A stretch of 41,661 nucleotides of DNA from CAYVTV01 sp964526475 (GCA_964526475.1 CAZGKF010000031.1:1-41661); one strand, 5' to 3'. Numbered from the stretch's first letter, positions 1 through 7,841 are shown. Notes: generated by a model not told the origin, from the letters alone. Made by a program: numbers and translations.

Positions 1-200
1 TAAAAATCAATTAAGAAAAGACCAGGAGTGGTCCTAAGAAAGGGTAGTACTTCAAAGAAAAAGGAAAATAATTCCCGCTAAGAATTATTTATTAGTTTAT
101 TTAGCTCATTGATTTCTCACTTAAGCTTCTTAGTTTGTGAATTCTTTATATATTTTTCACTCCTTAAAACTTTATACTTATTTTCGTAAAAAACAATTCC

Positions 201-1412
201 GTGAAACTGGGTATTCTGAGGGAAACAAAAGTGCCGGCCGACAAGCGGGTGGCTTTAACACCCTTACATTGCAGGCAAATTAAAAACAACTTTACCGGGG
301 TGGAGATTGTCGTTCAGCCCGATAAATACCGGGCATTTGCAGATGAAGAATATATGGCCGGTGGAGTTAAGTTACAGGAAGATGTCAATGACTGCGATAT
401 TCTTCTTGGGATTAAAGAAGTGGCAATTGACACACTGATACCCGGGAAGACATACTTCTTTTTTTCCCATACTGCAAAAAAACAAGCTCATAACCGCAAA
501 CTGCTCCGGGAAATTCTGAAAAGGAAAATTACACTCATCGACTATGAATATCTTACCCGAAACGATAATAGCCGGGTAGTTGCCTTTGGCCGATGGGCAG
601 GTATTGTGGGGGCATATAATGGGTTGAGGGCGGCAGGAGAGCGTTATGGTTCCTTTAAACTGAAACCTGCATGGCAATGTACTGATAAGGAAGAACTACT
701 CCGTCAGCTGAAAAGAGTAAAATTACCAGATATAAAAATCCTTATTACCGGTGGAGGGAGGGTTGCAGGCGGAGCTATGGAAATACTGACAGCAGTAGGA
801 GTAAAAAAAGCCGCGGTAAGCGAATTTCCCGGGATGCATTCAAAAGAACCTGTATATGTGCAACTCGATCCTTGCCATTATGTGAAACGTATCAACGGAA
901 AGGAATTCGATCTTCAACATTTCTTTGATTTCCCGCAGGAATATGAAAATTCTTTTCTGCCGTTTACAAAAGAAACGGACCTGTTAATCGCATGCCATTT
1001 CTGGGATCCGCGTGCTCCTGTATTGATGAAGAAGGAAGATATGAGAAAGAATGATTTCAGGATATCGGTCATAGCTGATATAAGCTGTGATGTAAACGGT
1101 CCTATCCCATCCACAATAAGAGTATCAACCATCATAAACCCTTTTTATGGATACGATCCTGTAACAGACCGCGAAACAGATCCTTTTCATTCAAAAAGCA
1201 TTACTGTTATGGCCGTTGACAACCTTCCCGGCGAACTCCCGCGAGATGCATCAGAAGATTTTGGGGAAATACTTATGAAGGAGGTCTTACCCTCTCTTTT
1301 CGGTAAGCATGAAAAGAGGATCATCGAAAAAGGTATTATAGCAGATAAGGGTCGACTGACAGATAGATTTTCGTACCTTGATGATTATGTAAAAAAAACC
1401 GGAACAAAATAA
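201..1412 (+). CDS. Alanine dehydrogenase/saccharopine dehydrogenase-like NAD(P)-dependent oxidoreductase
   Basis: A 403-residue protein. The N-terminus (GILRETKVPADKRVALTP) is the hallmark of the AlaDH/PNT N-terminal domain. A glycine-rich dinucleotide-binding turn (ITGGGRVAGG) lies near residues 181-190. The segment FGRWAGIVGAYNGLRA near residue 130 resembles the lysine-forming saccharopine dehydrogenase branch more than classical alanine dehydrogenase. The expected chemistry is reversible NAD-linked oxidative deamination of an amino acid or opine in the cytoplasm; the substrate cannot be read from the sequence. The start is GTG at 201, which places the conserved motif at the very N-terminus. 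A sugar isomerase gene follows 15 bp downstream on the same strand, so the two are probably cotranscribed. Confidence 0.8.
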   Translation: MKLGILRETKVPADKRVALTPLHCRQIKNNFTGVEIVVQPDKYRAFADEEYMAGGVKLQEDVNDCDILLGIKEVAIDTLIPGKTYFFFSHTAKKQAHNRKLLREILKRKITLIDYEYLTRNDNSRVVAFGRWAGIVGAYNGLRAAGERYGSFKLKPAWQCTDKEELLRQLKRVKLPDIKILITGGGRVAGGAMEILTAVGVKKAAVSEFPGMHSKEPVYVQLDPCHYVKRINGKEFDLQHFFDFPQEYENSFLPFTKETDLLIACHFWDPRAPVLMKKEDMRKNDFRISVIADISCDVNGPIPSTIRVSTIINPFYGYDPVTDRETDPFHSKSITVMAVDNLPGELPRDASEDFGEILMKEVLPSLFGKHEKRIIEKGIIADKGRLTDRFSYLDDYVKKTGTK

Positions 1413-1427
1413 TTTACGATATAATAT

Positions 1428-2351
1428 ATGATCAGCAGAAGGGAATCCTTTAAACTTTTTGCAGCCACAACAGCCGCTCTGGCAATTCCCCGGACTGCAT
1501 ATTCCGGATCCTCTGAAAAAAGCAGTATTTTTAGGTTTTGCCTTAATACCAGCACCATCATGGGTCAGAACCTTAGCCTTCCTGAGAAAATTGAAATTGC
1601 AGCAAAGGCCGGATATGAAGGGGTAGAACTTTGGGTAAGGGACATCAAAGATTATCTGGAGGGGGCCGATTCTCTCAAGTCCCTGAGGAAATTCATTAAG
1701 GATAGCAAACTTACAGTAGAGAATGCCATTGGATTTGCCGAATGGATAGTGGACGATGAGGAAAGAAGAAAAGCCGGATTTTCCCTGATGAAAGAAGAAA
1801 TGGAAATTATGGCCGACCTGGGATGTACACGCATAGCAGCTCCTCCCGCAGGTGCTGTTCAAACAAAAGTGGATCTGTTCCTCGCAGGGGAACGCTATAA
1901 AAAGTTGCTGGAGTTGGGAAGGCAAACTGGTGTAATGCCTCAGCTGGAATTCTGGGGAGCCTCCACATCACTTTTTCATATCGGACAGGCACTTATGATT
2001 GCCAGCATTGCCGATGACCCTGATGTACGGTTATTGCCGGATGTATATCATATGTTCAGAGGCGGTTCCGGATTTAACTCTTTGAAAATTATAAAAGGGA
2101 ATATCATTGAAGTCTTTCATATAAACGATTACCCGGGTAGGATCCCAAGGAAAGAACAAACCGACAGTCACAGGGTATATCCCGGTGACGGTATAGCTCC
2201 ATTTAAGGAAATTATGAGTTCTCTGAAAAATATGGGAGGGGCAAAAGTCCTTTCCCTTGAATTGTTCAACAGGGAATACTGGAATCAGGATGCACTGCAA
2301 GTCGCTAAAACGGGTTTGCAAAAAATGAAGGATATTCTATCCGAGGTGTAA
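1428..2351 (+). CDS. Secreted sugar phosphate isomerase/epimerase-like TIM-barrel protein with twin-arginine signal
   Basis: A 307-residue protein of the xylose isomerase-like TIM-barrel family, which includes hydroxypyruvate isomerase and AP endonuclease 2-type folds. After the signal region come typical strand motifs: AGYEGVELW, a metal-site region DVYHMFRGG, HINDYPG, and the C-terminal SLELFNREYW glutamate strand. The N-terminus carries SRRESFK followed by an alanine-rich hydrophobic stretch. This is a Tat-type signal, so the protein is probably exported folded with its divalent metal. Members of this family isomerise or epimerise sugars or sugar acids; the substrate is unknown here. It lies in a same-strand run with a NagB-like deaminase and secreted carbohydrate-associated proteins, which supports a role in sugar use. 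Confidence 0.8.
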   Translation: MISRRESFKLFAATTAALAIPRTAYSGSSEKSSIFRFCLNTSTIMGQNLSLPEKIEIAAKAGYEGVELWVRDIKDYLEGADSLKSLRKFIKDSKLTVENAIGFAEWIVDDEERRKAGFSLMKEEMEIMADLGCTRIAAPPAGAVQTKVDLFLAGERYKKLLELGRQTGVMPQLEFWGASTSLFHIGQALMIASIADDPDVRLLPDVYHMFRGGSGFNSLKIIKGNIIEVFHINDYPGRIPRKEQTDSHRVYPGDGIAPFKEIMSSLKNMGGAKVLSLELFNREYWNQDALQVAKTGLQKMKDILSEV

Positions 2352-2380
2352 AAATATAATTTTTATGAATGTAAAAAAAT

Positions 2381-2485
2381 ATGATGAACACCAATAGAGC
2401 TTCGGTACGTATGAATATAGGACTTGTGGCTGTCATTATTTTTTCGCTTATAACAAGCTATTTTGCAATTACGGAAATATTCTAA
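2381..2485 (+). CDS. Possible 34-residue single-pass membrane peptide
   Basis: A short ORF in the gap between the isomerase and the NagB-like gene. It begins with two consecutive ATG codons and encodes a polar, Arg-containing N-terminus followed by an uninterrupted hydrophobic segment (residues 13-30, including GLVAVIIFSLITSYF) and a short acidic end. It stops 19 bp before the next start. The positive-inside layout is what a small membrane protein would show, but the ORF is short enough to occur by chance. I do not recognise a family. Confidence 0.4.
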   Translation: MMNTNRASVRMNIGLVAVIIFSLITSYFAITEIF

Positions 2486-2504
2486 ACCATAAAAATAAAC
2501 AGCA

Positions 2505-3275
2505 ATGGGAAAGGCTATCAGATCATTTAAGAAAGATAAACTCCAGGTAAATATTTTTACCAGTGAGACCGAAATGGGCACGAACGCTGCGGAATTTGTT
2601 GCACAAAAAATTAATTCTGTTATTCAGACAAAGGGAAGTGCCAATTTAATACTTGCCACCGGAACATCTCAGTTTGCATTCCTGGAAGCATTAAAAAATA
2701 GAGTTATAAACTGGAAAAAAATAACCGTCTTTCACCTTGATGAATATAAAGGTATTTCTGACCAGCATCCTGCAAGTTTCCGTAAATTTCTGAAAGAACG
2801 AATCCTTGACATTGTTAAGCCGGGAAAGGTTTACCTGATTAACGGAGATGCTGAAAACCTGGAAGAAACCATTGAGCAATATGAAGCATTGTTAAAGAAG
2901 CATCCGGTTGATATAGCCTGCATAGGTATCGGCGAAAATGGTCATATTGCCTTCAATGATCCTCATGTAGCTGACTTTCATGATCCGAAACTCGTAAAAG
3001 TGGTAGAACTGGATCATGCCTGCCGGAAGCAACAACTTGGGGAAGGATGGTTCCCTGCATTGGAGGATGTACCTAAAGAAGCTGGCACTCTAACCATATC
3101 GGCAATAATGAATTGCAAGACAATAAGTTGTGTGGTTCCGGGTGATCGGAAAGCAAAAGCCGTTCAGGATGCATTGAACGGACCTGTTTCCATTATCTGT
3201 CCGGCATCCATTCTGAGGGAACATCCATATGCCGTTCTATTTCTGGATGTAACCTCCGGTGGTGAATTTATCTAG
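2505..3275 (+). CDS. nagB: Glucosamine-6-phosphate deaminase (NagB-like)
   Basis: A 256-residue protein of the NagB/6-phosphogluconolactonase fold, close to the usual length of about 250-265. The phosphate-binding ATGTSQ lies near residue 51, FHLDEYKG near 77 (its Asp matches the enolisation base Asp72 of E. coli NagB), and GIGENGHIAFNDP near 141-153 carries the ring-opening histidine. At the positions of E. coli Asp141 and Glu148 this protein has Asn and Asp; Asn at the first site is also known in Gram-positive NagB, while Asp at the second is less usual. The expected reaction is glucosamine-6-P to fructose-6-P plus ammonia, in the cytoplasm. Paralogues with other sugar phosphates cannot be excluded. 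The N-terminal methionine at 2505 leaves about 12 residues before the conserved fold. Confidence 0.8.
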   Translation: MGKAIRSFKKDKLQVNIFTSETEMGTNAAEFVAQKINSVIQTKGSANLILATGTSQFAFLEALKNRVINWKKITVFHLDEYKGISDQHPASFRKFLKERILDIVKPGKVYLINGDAENLEETIEQYEALLKKHPVDIACIGIGENGHIAFNDPHVADFHDPKLVKVVELDHACRKQQLGEGWFPALEDVPKEAGTLTISAIMNCKTISCVVPGDRKAKAVQDALNGPVSIICPASILREHPYAVLFLDVTSGGEFI

Positions 3276-3320
3276 TTGCGAACGAATTAATAAACAATAA
3301 CATAAATCATTTTTTTTCTG

Positions 3321-3968
3321 ATGAATCATCTCTTCATTAAAGAAATAAAATATAAGCCCCCTGTTTCGCTCGTCGAAGCCGGGTATGTGTTAGAAAAACA
3401 AGCTAATGCTAATTTAATTAACATTATCAGCTGGCCGGAGTTCCCATACCTTCCAAAGGTAAGTTTCAGGATCGGACATATCCGTAAAGAAATATGGCTG
3501 AAGTTCTATGTAACTGAAAAATTCATACGTGCAAGAGAAACAAAAACCAATGGCCAGGTATATAAGGACAGTTGTGTGGAGTTTTTTATCTCACTGGATA
3601 AATTAAATTACTACAATTTTGAATTTAGTTGTATAGGAACTGCACACCTTGCTTATGGGAAGGGCAGGAGTAAAAGGGAATTTGTACCTCCACGGATTGT
3701 TGAAGAAATTGAAATTCAATCATCTCTGGGGAATCTGCCTTTTGAAGAAAGAGCAGGAGAATTTGAATGGGAAATGATGGTGAGGATACCACTTAAATGT
3801 TTTACATTTAATAAATTAGAATCTTTCAGCGGGATAAAAGCAAAGGCAAATTTCCAGAAATGCGGCGATGAAACATCTGAATTACACTATGTTACCTGGA
3901 ATCCTATTATAACAGAAAAACCTGATTATCACAGGCCGGAATTTTTCGGGGATGTTTTCTTCGAATAA
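3321..3968 (+). CDS. Carbohydrate-binding family 9-like (CBM9/DOMON-like) protein
   Basis: A 215-residue protein with a beta-sandwich pattern typical of CBM9-like proteins of Bacteroidota: an early Trp-Pro (SWPEFPYLP), an arginine-rich central strand (KFIRARETKTNGQVYKDSCVEFF), the FEFSCIGTAHLAYG strand, a Trp-Glu strand (EFEWEMMVRIPL), and a late HYVTWNPI segment ending in PEFFGDVFF. No signal peptide is visible, so it is predicted cytoplasmic or exported by an unseen route. Related proteins bind sugars or accompany glycan-degrading enzymes. Its place after the NagB-like gene (45 bp gap) fits a carbohydrate locus. No catalytic role can be assigned. Confidence 0.7.
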   Translation: MNHLFIKEIKYKPPVSLVEAGYVLEKQANANLINIISWPEFPYLPKVSFRIGHIRKEIWLKFYVTEKFIRARETKTNGQVYKDSCVEFFISLDKLNYYNFEFSCIGTAHLAYGKGRSKREFVPPRIVEEIEIQSSLGNLPFEERAGEFEWEMMVRIPLKCFTFNKLESFSGIKAKANFQKCGDETSELHYVTWNPIITEKPDYHRPEFFGDVFFE

Positions 3969-4031
3969 TATTTTTTCTCAATCATTCTGATTTAATCTGC
4001 GTAAGGGGTTTTTATATATATGCCGATGCCT

Positions 4032-4039
4032 TATCTTTG
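4032..4039 (+). promoter_or_regulatory. Bacteroidota-type -7 box (TATCTTTG) for the DUF1961 gene
   Basis: TATCTTTG matches the TAnnTTTG consensus of Bacteroidota housekeeping promoters. It lies about 120 bp before the downstream ATG, in a 193-bp gap with no other feature. The region 20 bp upstream is T-rich (GGTTTTT) but has no exact TTTG -33 element. It implies a leader of roughly 115 nt. Confidence 0.4.
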
Positions 4040-4161
4040 TGATTAAATAGAGACTTTTTGTTTTTGTGAAATAATTCTTTTTCATGATTACCTCACTGAT
4101 ATTTTGAAAATAAATGCATCAAAGCGTATAACTTATTCCATGTTAAATAAAAATCTGAATT

Positions 4162-4968
4162 ATGAAAACTTTTTATCTGTTATTAATATCTATATTAATA
4201 AGTAAATCTATTGTTTTTGCTCAGCTTAACACTGATGCTGAAGAAACTTTCAATAAATTAAAAAATCTTGAATGGAAAGAAGTCTTTTATGATCCCGGTA
4301 CAAAGAAATGGGAAAAGAAATGGTTTTTGGACGGTTTACGCGCCAGTGCTGTCAATACTCCAAAAGGTATTGTTTTTTCTGCAGGCCCCGTTACAGGTGA
4401 TCAAGGCTCACATGCTGTATTATGGACTCATCAGAGTTTTAAGGGGGATCTGAAAATAGAATTCGATTTTACCAGGCTTGACGCTATTAACAGGGATGTT
4501 CTTCTAATTTATATACAGGCCACAGGTATAGGTGAAGGAGAATTTGTTAAGGATATTTATGCATGGAGACATCTGCGGGAAGTTCCATATATGCAGAGTT
4601 ACTTTAATAACATGCATTTACTCCACATCAGCTTTGCTGCACTGGGAGGCAAGGATGTCAAAGGACAACCTGACTATGTAAGAGCCCGAAGATACCCGCA
4701 TACACCTGGAGAGAATTTCAATAAAACAACTGAAATCCCCCCTACTTATTGGGATACAGGACTATTTAAACCGGGTGTTCCCTATCGCATCACTTTAATA
4801 AAAACAAATGATAAGCTCTTTATGATAGTGGAAAATAAAGATTCAAAGGGCTTCTTTCACTGGGATACTTCAGCATTTTCTCCCATAACGGAAGGCAGAT
4901 TAGGATTTAGACATATGTGGGCACGATGTGCCAGATATGGTAATATTAAGATTTCGGAATTGAAATAA
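4162..4968 (+). CDS. Secreted DUF1961 family protein
   Basis: A 268-residue protein with a clear signal peptide (hydrophobic residues 4-20 ending VFAQ). The mature part begins with a Trp-rich segment (EWKEVFYDPGTKKWEKKW), continues with a jelly-roll-like strand (SHAVLWTHQSFKGDLKIEFDFTRLD), and ends with HWDTSAFSPITEGRLGFRHMWARCARYGNIKI. This matches DUF1961, the family that includes Bacillus YesU from the rhamnogalacturonan utilisation cluster; the family has a concanavalin-like lectin fold. The likely role is periplasmic or surface handling of a polysaccharide fragment, but no activity is established. It closes the carbohydrate-related run that starts at 201. Confidence 0.75.
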   Translation: MKTFYLLLISILISKSIVFAQLNTDAEETFNKLKNLEWKEVFYDPGTKKWEKKWFLDGLRASAVNTPKGIVFSAGPVTGDQGSHAVLWTHQSFKGDLKIEFDFTRLDAINRDVLLIYIQATGIGEGEFVKDIYAWRHLREVPYMQSYFNNMHLLHISFAALGGKDVKGQPDYVRARRYPHTPGENFNKTTEIPPTYWDTGLFKPGVPYRITLIKTNDKLFMIVENKDSKGFFHWDTSAFSPITEGRLGFRHMWARCARYGNIKISELK

Positions 4969-4984
4969 TTTTTTAGCCTTACTT

Positions 4985-5144
4985 TTTTCTGCCATAAAAA
5001 AGAAAGCAACCTGCCCGCCCTTTCTGGCTCTTGCGGTTGGCAGGCGGGTTTTGTCCGCCGTACTTTTTCAGGGAGGTGGAAAAATCACCACGGATTCCAA
5101 CCTTCATGCCCACATACTTTTTTGCAGCAGCGCAAAAAAGTATG
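4985..5144. repeat. GC-rich intergenic island with perfect 13-bp inverted repeat
   Basis: This stretch is clearly more GC-rich than its surroundings. At 5113-5125 and 5132-5144 there is a perfect inverted repeat (catacttttttgc / gcaaaaaagtatg) around a 6-nt loop. Upstream, 5010-5050 holds imperfectly matching CCCGCC and GGCGGG words. Neither side of the hairpin is followed by a U-tract, so it is not a standard intrinsic terminator. No ORF is supported. It looks like a copy of a dispersed intergenic repeat. Confidence 0.5.
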
Positions 5145-5166
5145 CAAAAAACGCCGCCGCTTACGT

Positions 5167-5280
5167 GAAATCGCTAAAAAACATTCCGCTCAGCTAAAAA
5201 GCCGGAACTCAGTCGCTGCGCTCCTTCAGACAGCCGGCTTTTTTTAACGCTTCGCTACATGTTTTTATTAACGCGATTTC
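5167..5280. repeat. Nested foldback (inverted-repeat) element
   Basis: Three sets of complementary arms are nested around one centre: gaaatcgc at 5167-5174 with gcgatttc at 5273-5280; aaaaacat at 5177-5184 with atgttttt at 5259-5266; and aaaaagccgg at 5196-5205 with ccggcttttt at 5234-5243. The whole could fold into one long imperfect hairpin. The inner stem followed by a T-run (5238-5245) could act as a terminator on the + strand, downstream of the DUF1961 gene. The overall shape resembles a MITE-like or REP-like palindromic unit; no transposase is nearby. Confidence 0.55.
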
Positions 5281-5315
5281 CCGAAGGCGGGGATTAATTC
5301 TATATTACGATCTCT

Positions 5316-5359
5316 CCCTGCCAACTGCTCCCTGCCAACTTTTTTTAACCCTGCCAACT
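5316..5359. repeat. Three copies of an 11-mer (ccctgccaact)
   Basis: The word ccctgccaact occurs at 5316-5326, 5330-5340 and 5349-5359, followed by degenerate 'ccaact' and 'accctg' words up to the rpe stop codon. This is a short irregular direct-repeat run between the foldback element and rpe. Confidence 0.6.
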
Positions 5360-5384
5360 ACCAACTACCCTGCGCCCTGTGCCT

Positions 5385-6044
5385 TCACCTGACTCCTGCT
5401 TCATTGATAAGCAGCCTGATAGTATCTGTAGGATTTTTAGATGCAAAGATGGTATTTCCGATAACAAAAACATCCACACCGGCTTCTGTAAGAGACCTTA
5501 TATTTTCAAGGCCCACTCCTCCGTCAATCTCGATGAGTGTATTAAGTCCTTTTGTGTCGATCATGTCCCTTAACTTTTGAATTTTCCCATAAGCATTGGA
5601 GATAATCTTCTGTGCGCCGAATCCCGGATTAACTGTCATTAAAAGCACCATATACACTTCAGGAAGTATTTCTTCCAGAACTGAAACGGGGGTATGTGGA
5701 TTAATACTTACTGCAGCTTTCATTCCCAGGTCTTTTATAGCATTTATGGTGCGGTTGAGATGCGGACAGGTTTCGTAATGTACAGTAAGTATGTCAGCCC
5801 CGGTATCACGGAATCTTTCCAGGTATCTGTCTGGATCAATAATCATGAGATGAACATCCAGCGGTTTTTCGGCTGCACTTTTTATCTGGTCAATTACAGG
5901 AAATCCAAAAGTTAAATTGGGAACGAAGTTTCCATCCATTATGTCGAGGTGGATCCAGTCACATTCACTTTTATTCAGCATTTCGATCTCTTTCCCGAGG
6001 GAAAGAAAATTTCCGGTAAGTATGGAAGGGGAGATGATAGGCAT
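5385..6044 (-). CDS. rpe: Ribulose-phosphate 3-epimerase
   Basis: A 219-residue cytoplasmic TIM-barrel enzyme interconverting ribulose-5-P and xylulose-5-P in the pentose phosphate pathway. The family motifs are all present: ISPSILTGNF at the N-terminus, HLDIMDGNFVPN (metal-binding His and Asp), DVHLMI, TVNPGFGAQKI and IEIDGGVG (catalytic Asp). Length is standard. The start ATG at 6044 sits directly before the conserved PIISPSIL segment. Its upstream region on the minus strand is unusual: a tandem octamer array begins 26 bp before the start codon. A weak -7-like box (TACCTTTA, 6053-6060) lies between them. Confidence 0.95.
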   Translation of the reverse strand: MPIISPSILTGNFLSLGKEIEMLNKSECDWIHLDIMDGNFVPNLTFGFPVIDQIKSAAEKPLDVHLMIIDPDRYLERFRDTGADILTVHYETCPHLNRTINAIKDLGMKAAVSINPHTPVSVLEEILPEVYMVLLMTVNPGFGAQKIISNAYGKIQKLRDMIDTKGLNTLIEIDGGVGLENIRSLTEAGVDVFVIGNTIFASKNPTDTIRLLINEAGVR

Positions 6045-6070
6045 TTTTATTGTAAAGGTAGGGAAAATTT

Positions 6071-6310
6071 TGTAATTGTGGAGTTGTGGAATTGTGGAAT
6101 TGTGGAATTGTGTAATTGTGGAATCGTGGAATTGTGGAATTGTGGAATTGTGTAATTGTGGAATCGTGTAATTGTGGAATCGTGTAATTGTGGAATCGTG
6201 TAATTGTGGAATTGTGTAATTGTGGAATCGTGTAATTGTGGAATTGTGTAATTGTGGAATTGTGTAATTGTGTAATTGTGGAATCGTGTAATTGTGGAAT
6301 TGTGTAATTG
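6071..6310. repeat. Tandem array of about 30 octamers (TGKAATYG)
   Basis: Read on the + strand from 6071, the sequence splits without gap into about 30 units of 8 bp that are variants of TGTAATTG, TGGAATTG and TGGAATCG. The central part alternates TGTAATTG and TGGAATCG, giving a 16-bp higher-order period. Because 8 is not a multiple of 3, all frames stay open in places and give meaningless His/Thr-rich translations with an 8-residue period. The array lies between the sigma factor gene and rpe. Confidence 0.9.
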
Positions 6311-6317
6311 TGACTTA

Positions 6318-6440
6318 ACAATTAAACGATTCAACGATTCAACAACAATTCAACGATTCAACGATTCAACAACAATTCAACAACGATTCAACAACAATTA
6401 AACGATTCAACGATTCAACAATAATTCAACGATTCAACAA
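6318..6440. repeat. Second repeat array, related words in the opposite orientation
   Basis: This stretch is built from CGATTCAA, CAATTCAA and CAATTAAA words with interspersed CAA triplets. The minus-strand units of the neighbouring array are CGATTCCA, CAATTCCA and CAATTACA, so the two arrays use closely related words in opposite orientation and meet around 6311-6318. The array runs directly to the sigma factor stop codon at 6442. Confidence 0.8.
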
Positions 6441-6441
6441 T

Positions 6442-7305
6442 TTACCCCAGATACCCTTTCAATATCTTACTCCTTGTGGTATGTTTGAGTCTTTTAATAG
6501 CTTTTTCTTTTATCTGCCTTACTCTTTCCCTGGTGAGATTAAATTCTTCACCTATTTCTTCCAGGGTATGAGGATGTTTTCCATTCAGACCATAATAAAG
6601 CTTAATAATACTGGCTTCCCTGTAGGTGAGAGTTGAAAGTGCCCTTTCTATCTCTCTCCGGAGCGATTCATGCAGAAGACCTTTATCAGGACTTGGGGTG
6701 TCTGAGTTTAACAATACATCATATAAATTACCATCTTCTCCATCCAGCAGGGGAGCATCCATGGAAATATGTCTCCCTGATGAGCGCAGGGCATCTTTTA
6801 TATCTTCCGGAGCTAATTCCATTGCATGAGCAATTTCTATTATGGTAGGTTCACGCTCGAACCTTTGCTCTAACTCATTAAATGTTTTATTGATTTTGTT
6901 AATTGATCCGATCTTATTAAGTGGCAACCTGACTATTCTGGCTTGTTCTGCGAGTGCCTGAAGGATTGATTGCCTGATCCACCAAACTGCGTAAGAGATG
7001 AATTTAAAACCGCGTGTTTCATCAAAACGCTGAGCAGCTTTTATAAGCCCGAGATTACCTTCATTGATAAGATCCGGCAAACTTAATCCCTGATTCTGAT
7101 ATTGTTTTGCTACGGAGACTACAAAACGCAGATTAGCTTTGATCAGCTTTTCCAGTGCCTCATGATCTCCTTTTTTTATGCGACGCGCAAGTTCCACTTC
7201 CTCTTCAGCATTTATAAGGTCAACCTTTCCTATATCATGCAAATACTTATCCAGAGAGGGAGTTTCACGATTCGTAACCTGCTTGATGATTTTAAGCTGC
7301 CTCAT
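6442..7305 (-). CDS. rpoD: Primary RNA polymerase sigma factor (sigma-70 family, RpoD/SigA)
   Basis: A 287-residue sigma factor, the usual size in Bacteroidota, lacking region 1.1. Region 1.2 (PSLDKYLHDIGKVDLINAEE) starts near residue 16. Region 2 is canonical, with the core-binding and -10-reading helix (DLINEGNLGLIKAAQRFD, then FKFISYAVWWIRQSI) at about 78-115. Region 3 follows, and region 4 (TLEEIGEEFNLTRERVRQIKEKA) is at about 240-265. It directs RNA polymerase to housekeeping promoters. The orthologue in this phylum recognises TTTG / TAnnTTTG promoters, which occur repeatedly in this window. It is divergent from rho across a 536-bp gap. The stop codon abuts a repeat array. Confidence 0.95.
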   Translation of the reverse strand: MRQLKIIKQVTNRETPSLDKYLHDIGKVDLINAEEEVELARRIKKGDHEALEKLIKANLRFVVSVAKQYQNQGLSLPDLINEGNLGLIKAAQRFDETRGFKFISYAVWWIRQSILQALAEQARIVRLPLNKIGSINKINKTFNELEQRFEREPTIIEIAHAMELAPEDIKDALRSSGRHISMDAPLLDGEDGNLYDVLLNSDTPSPDKGLLHESLRREIERALSTLTYREASIIKLYYGLNGKHPHTLEEIGEEFNLTRERVRQIKEKAIKRLKHTTRSKILKGYLG

Positions 7306-7841
7306 GAAATTCAGGGAGTGACATTAATTTAACTTCAATTATACGAAAATATATTTCTAAAAGTTACTCTTACCTTATTTTTTCTTATAAAATATTCGGA
7401 TTATTTTTCGGATATCTATTCACTGCTTATTAGCAGGGCTCGTCTTCGAATAGTTACTCCATAGCAGGCTTCCCCATTCGCATTCCAAGGGAGGAAGGAA
7501 GCAGGGCTGATAGCCATATTTTTAATTCATCCCTTCAACTTTATAAGTTGTTTGCAAAAACGCAGATAATCAAAGAGATATATAATGAATGATTTTCAAT
7601 CGTTAAAAAAATATTTTCTTTGTACTGAAAAATTTGCATCTTATATTAAAAAAAGTATTAAATTGGTATCAAATTATTTGGTGAAGAAAATTAATTCATT
7701 TAACATTGCAACGATTTTCAAGAATTTTTTTCTTTATCGCATTAAATCCCTGTCTGCCAAATCTTTTTAAGTTTCTATAATTTATTAAGCTTTTTATGCT
7801 GTAATGATGTTTTCTGTATAATTAAATTCCAATTCTATTAT
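7306..7841. other. 536-bp divergent intergenic region between sigma factor and rho genes
   Basis: No gene is supported here. It must hold the promoters of both divergent genes, but I see no exact TAnnTTTG box well placed for either. A GC-richer patch at 7430-7510 holds a direct repeat agcagggct (near 7432 and 7499) and a loose gcttcc/ggaagc inverted pair. The remainder, from about 7520 to 7841, is very AT-rich. The space is long enough for an mRNA leader of rho, which is autoregulated in other bacteria. Confidence 0.4.

Noticed and set aside
1287..1925. 212-codon ORF on the minus strand
   Set aside because: Antisense to the end of the oxidoreductase and the start of the isomerase gene, rich in Cys, Phe and Gly without any domain; shadow of the real genes.
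5971..6334. Two long His/Thr/Asn-rich ORFs on the minus strand and a short Cys-rich one on the plus strand
   Set aside because: They are translations of the octamer array with a strict 8-residue period, in several frames at once, and carry no start or promoter context of their own.
6071..6440. Possible CRISPR array
   Set aside because: Units are 8 bp and contiguous, with no spacers and no cas genes in the window.
7585..7770. 61-codon ORF upstream of rho
   Set aside because: Lys/Phe/Ser-rich composition that follows from the AT-rich DNA; no recognisable domain and no promoter or neighbour support.
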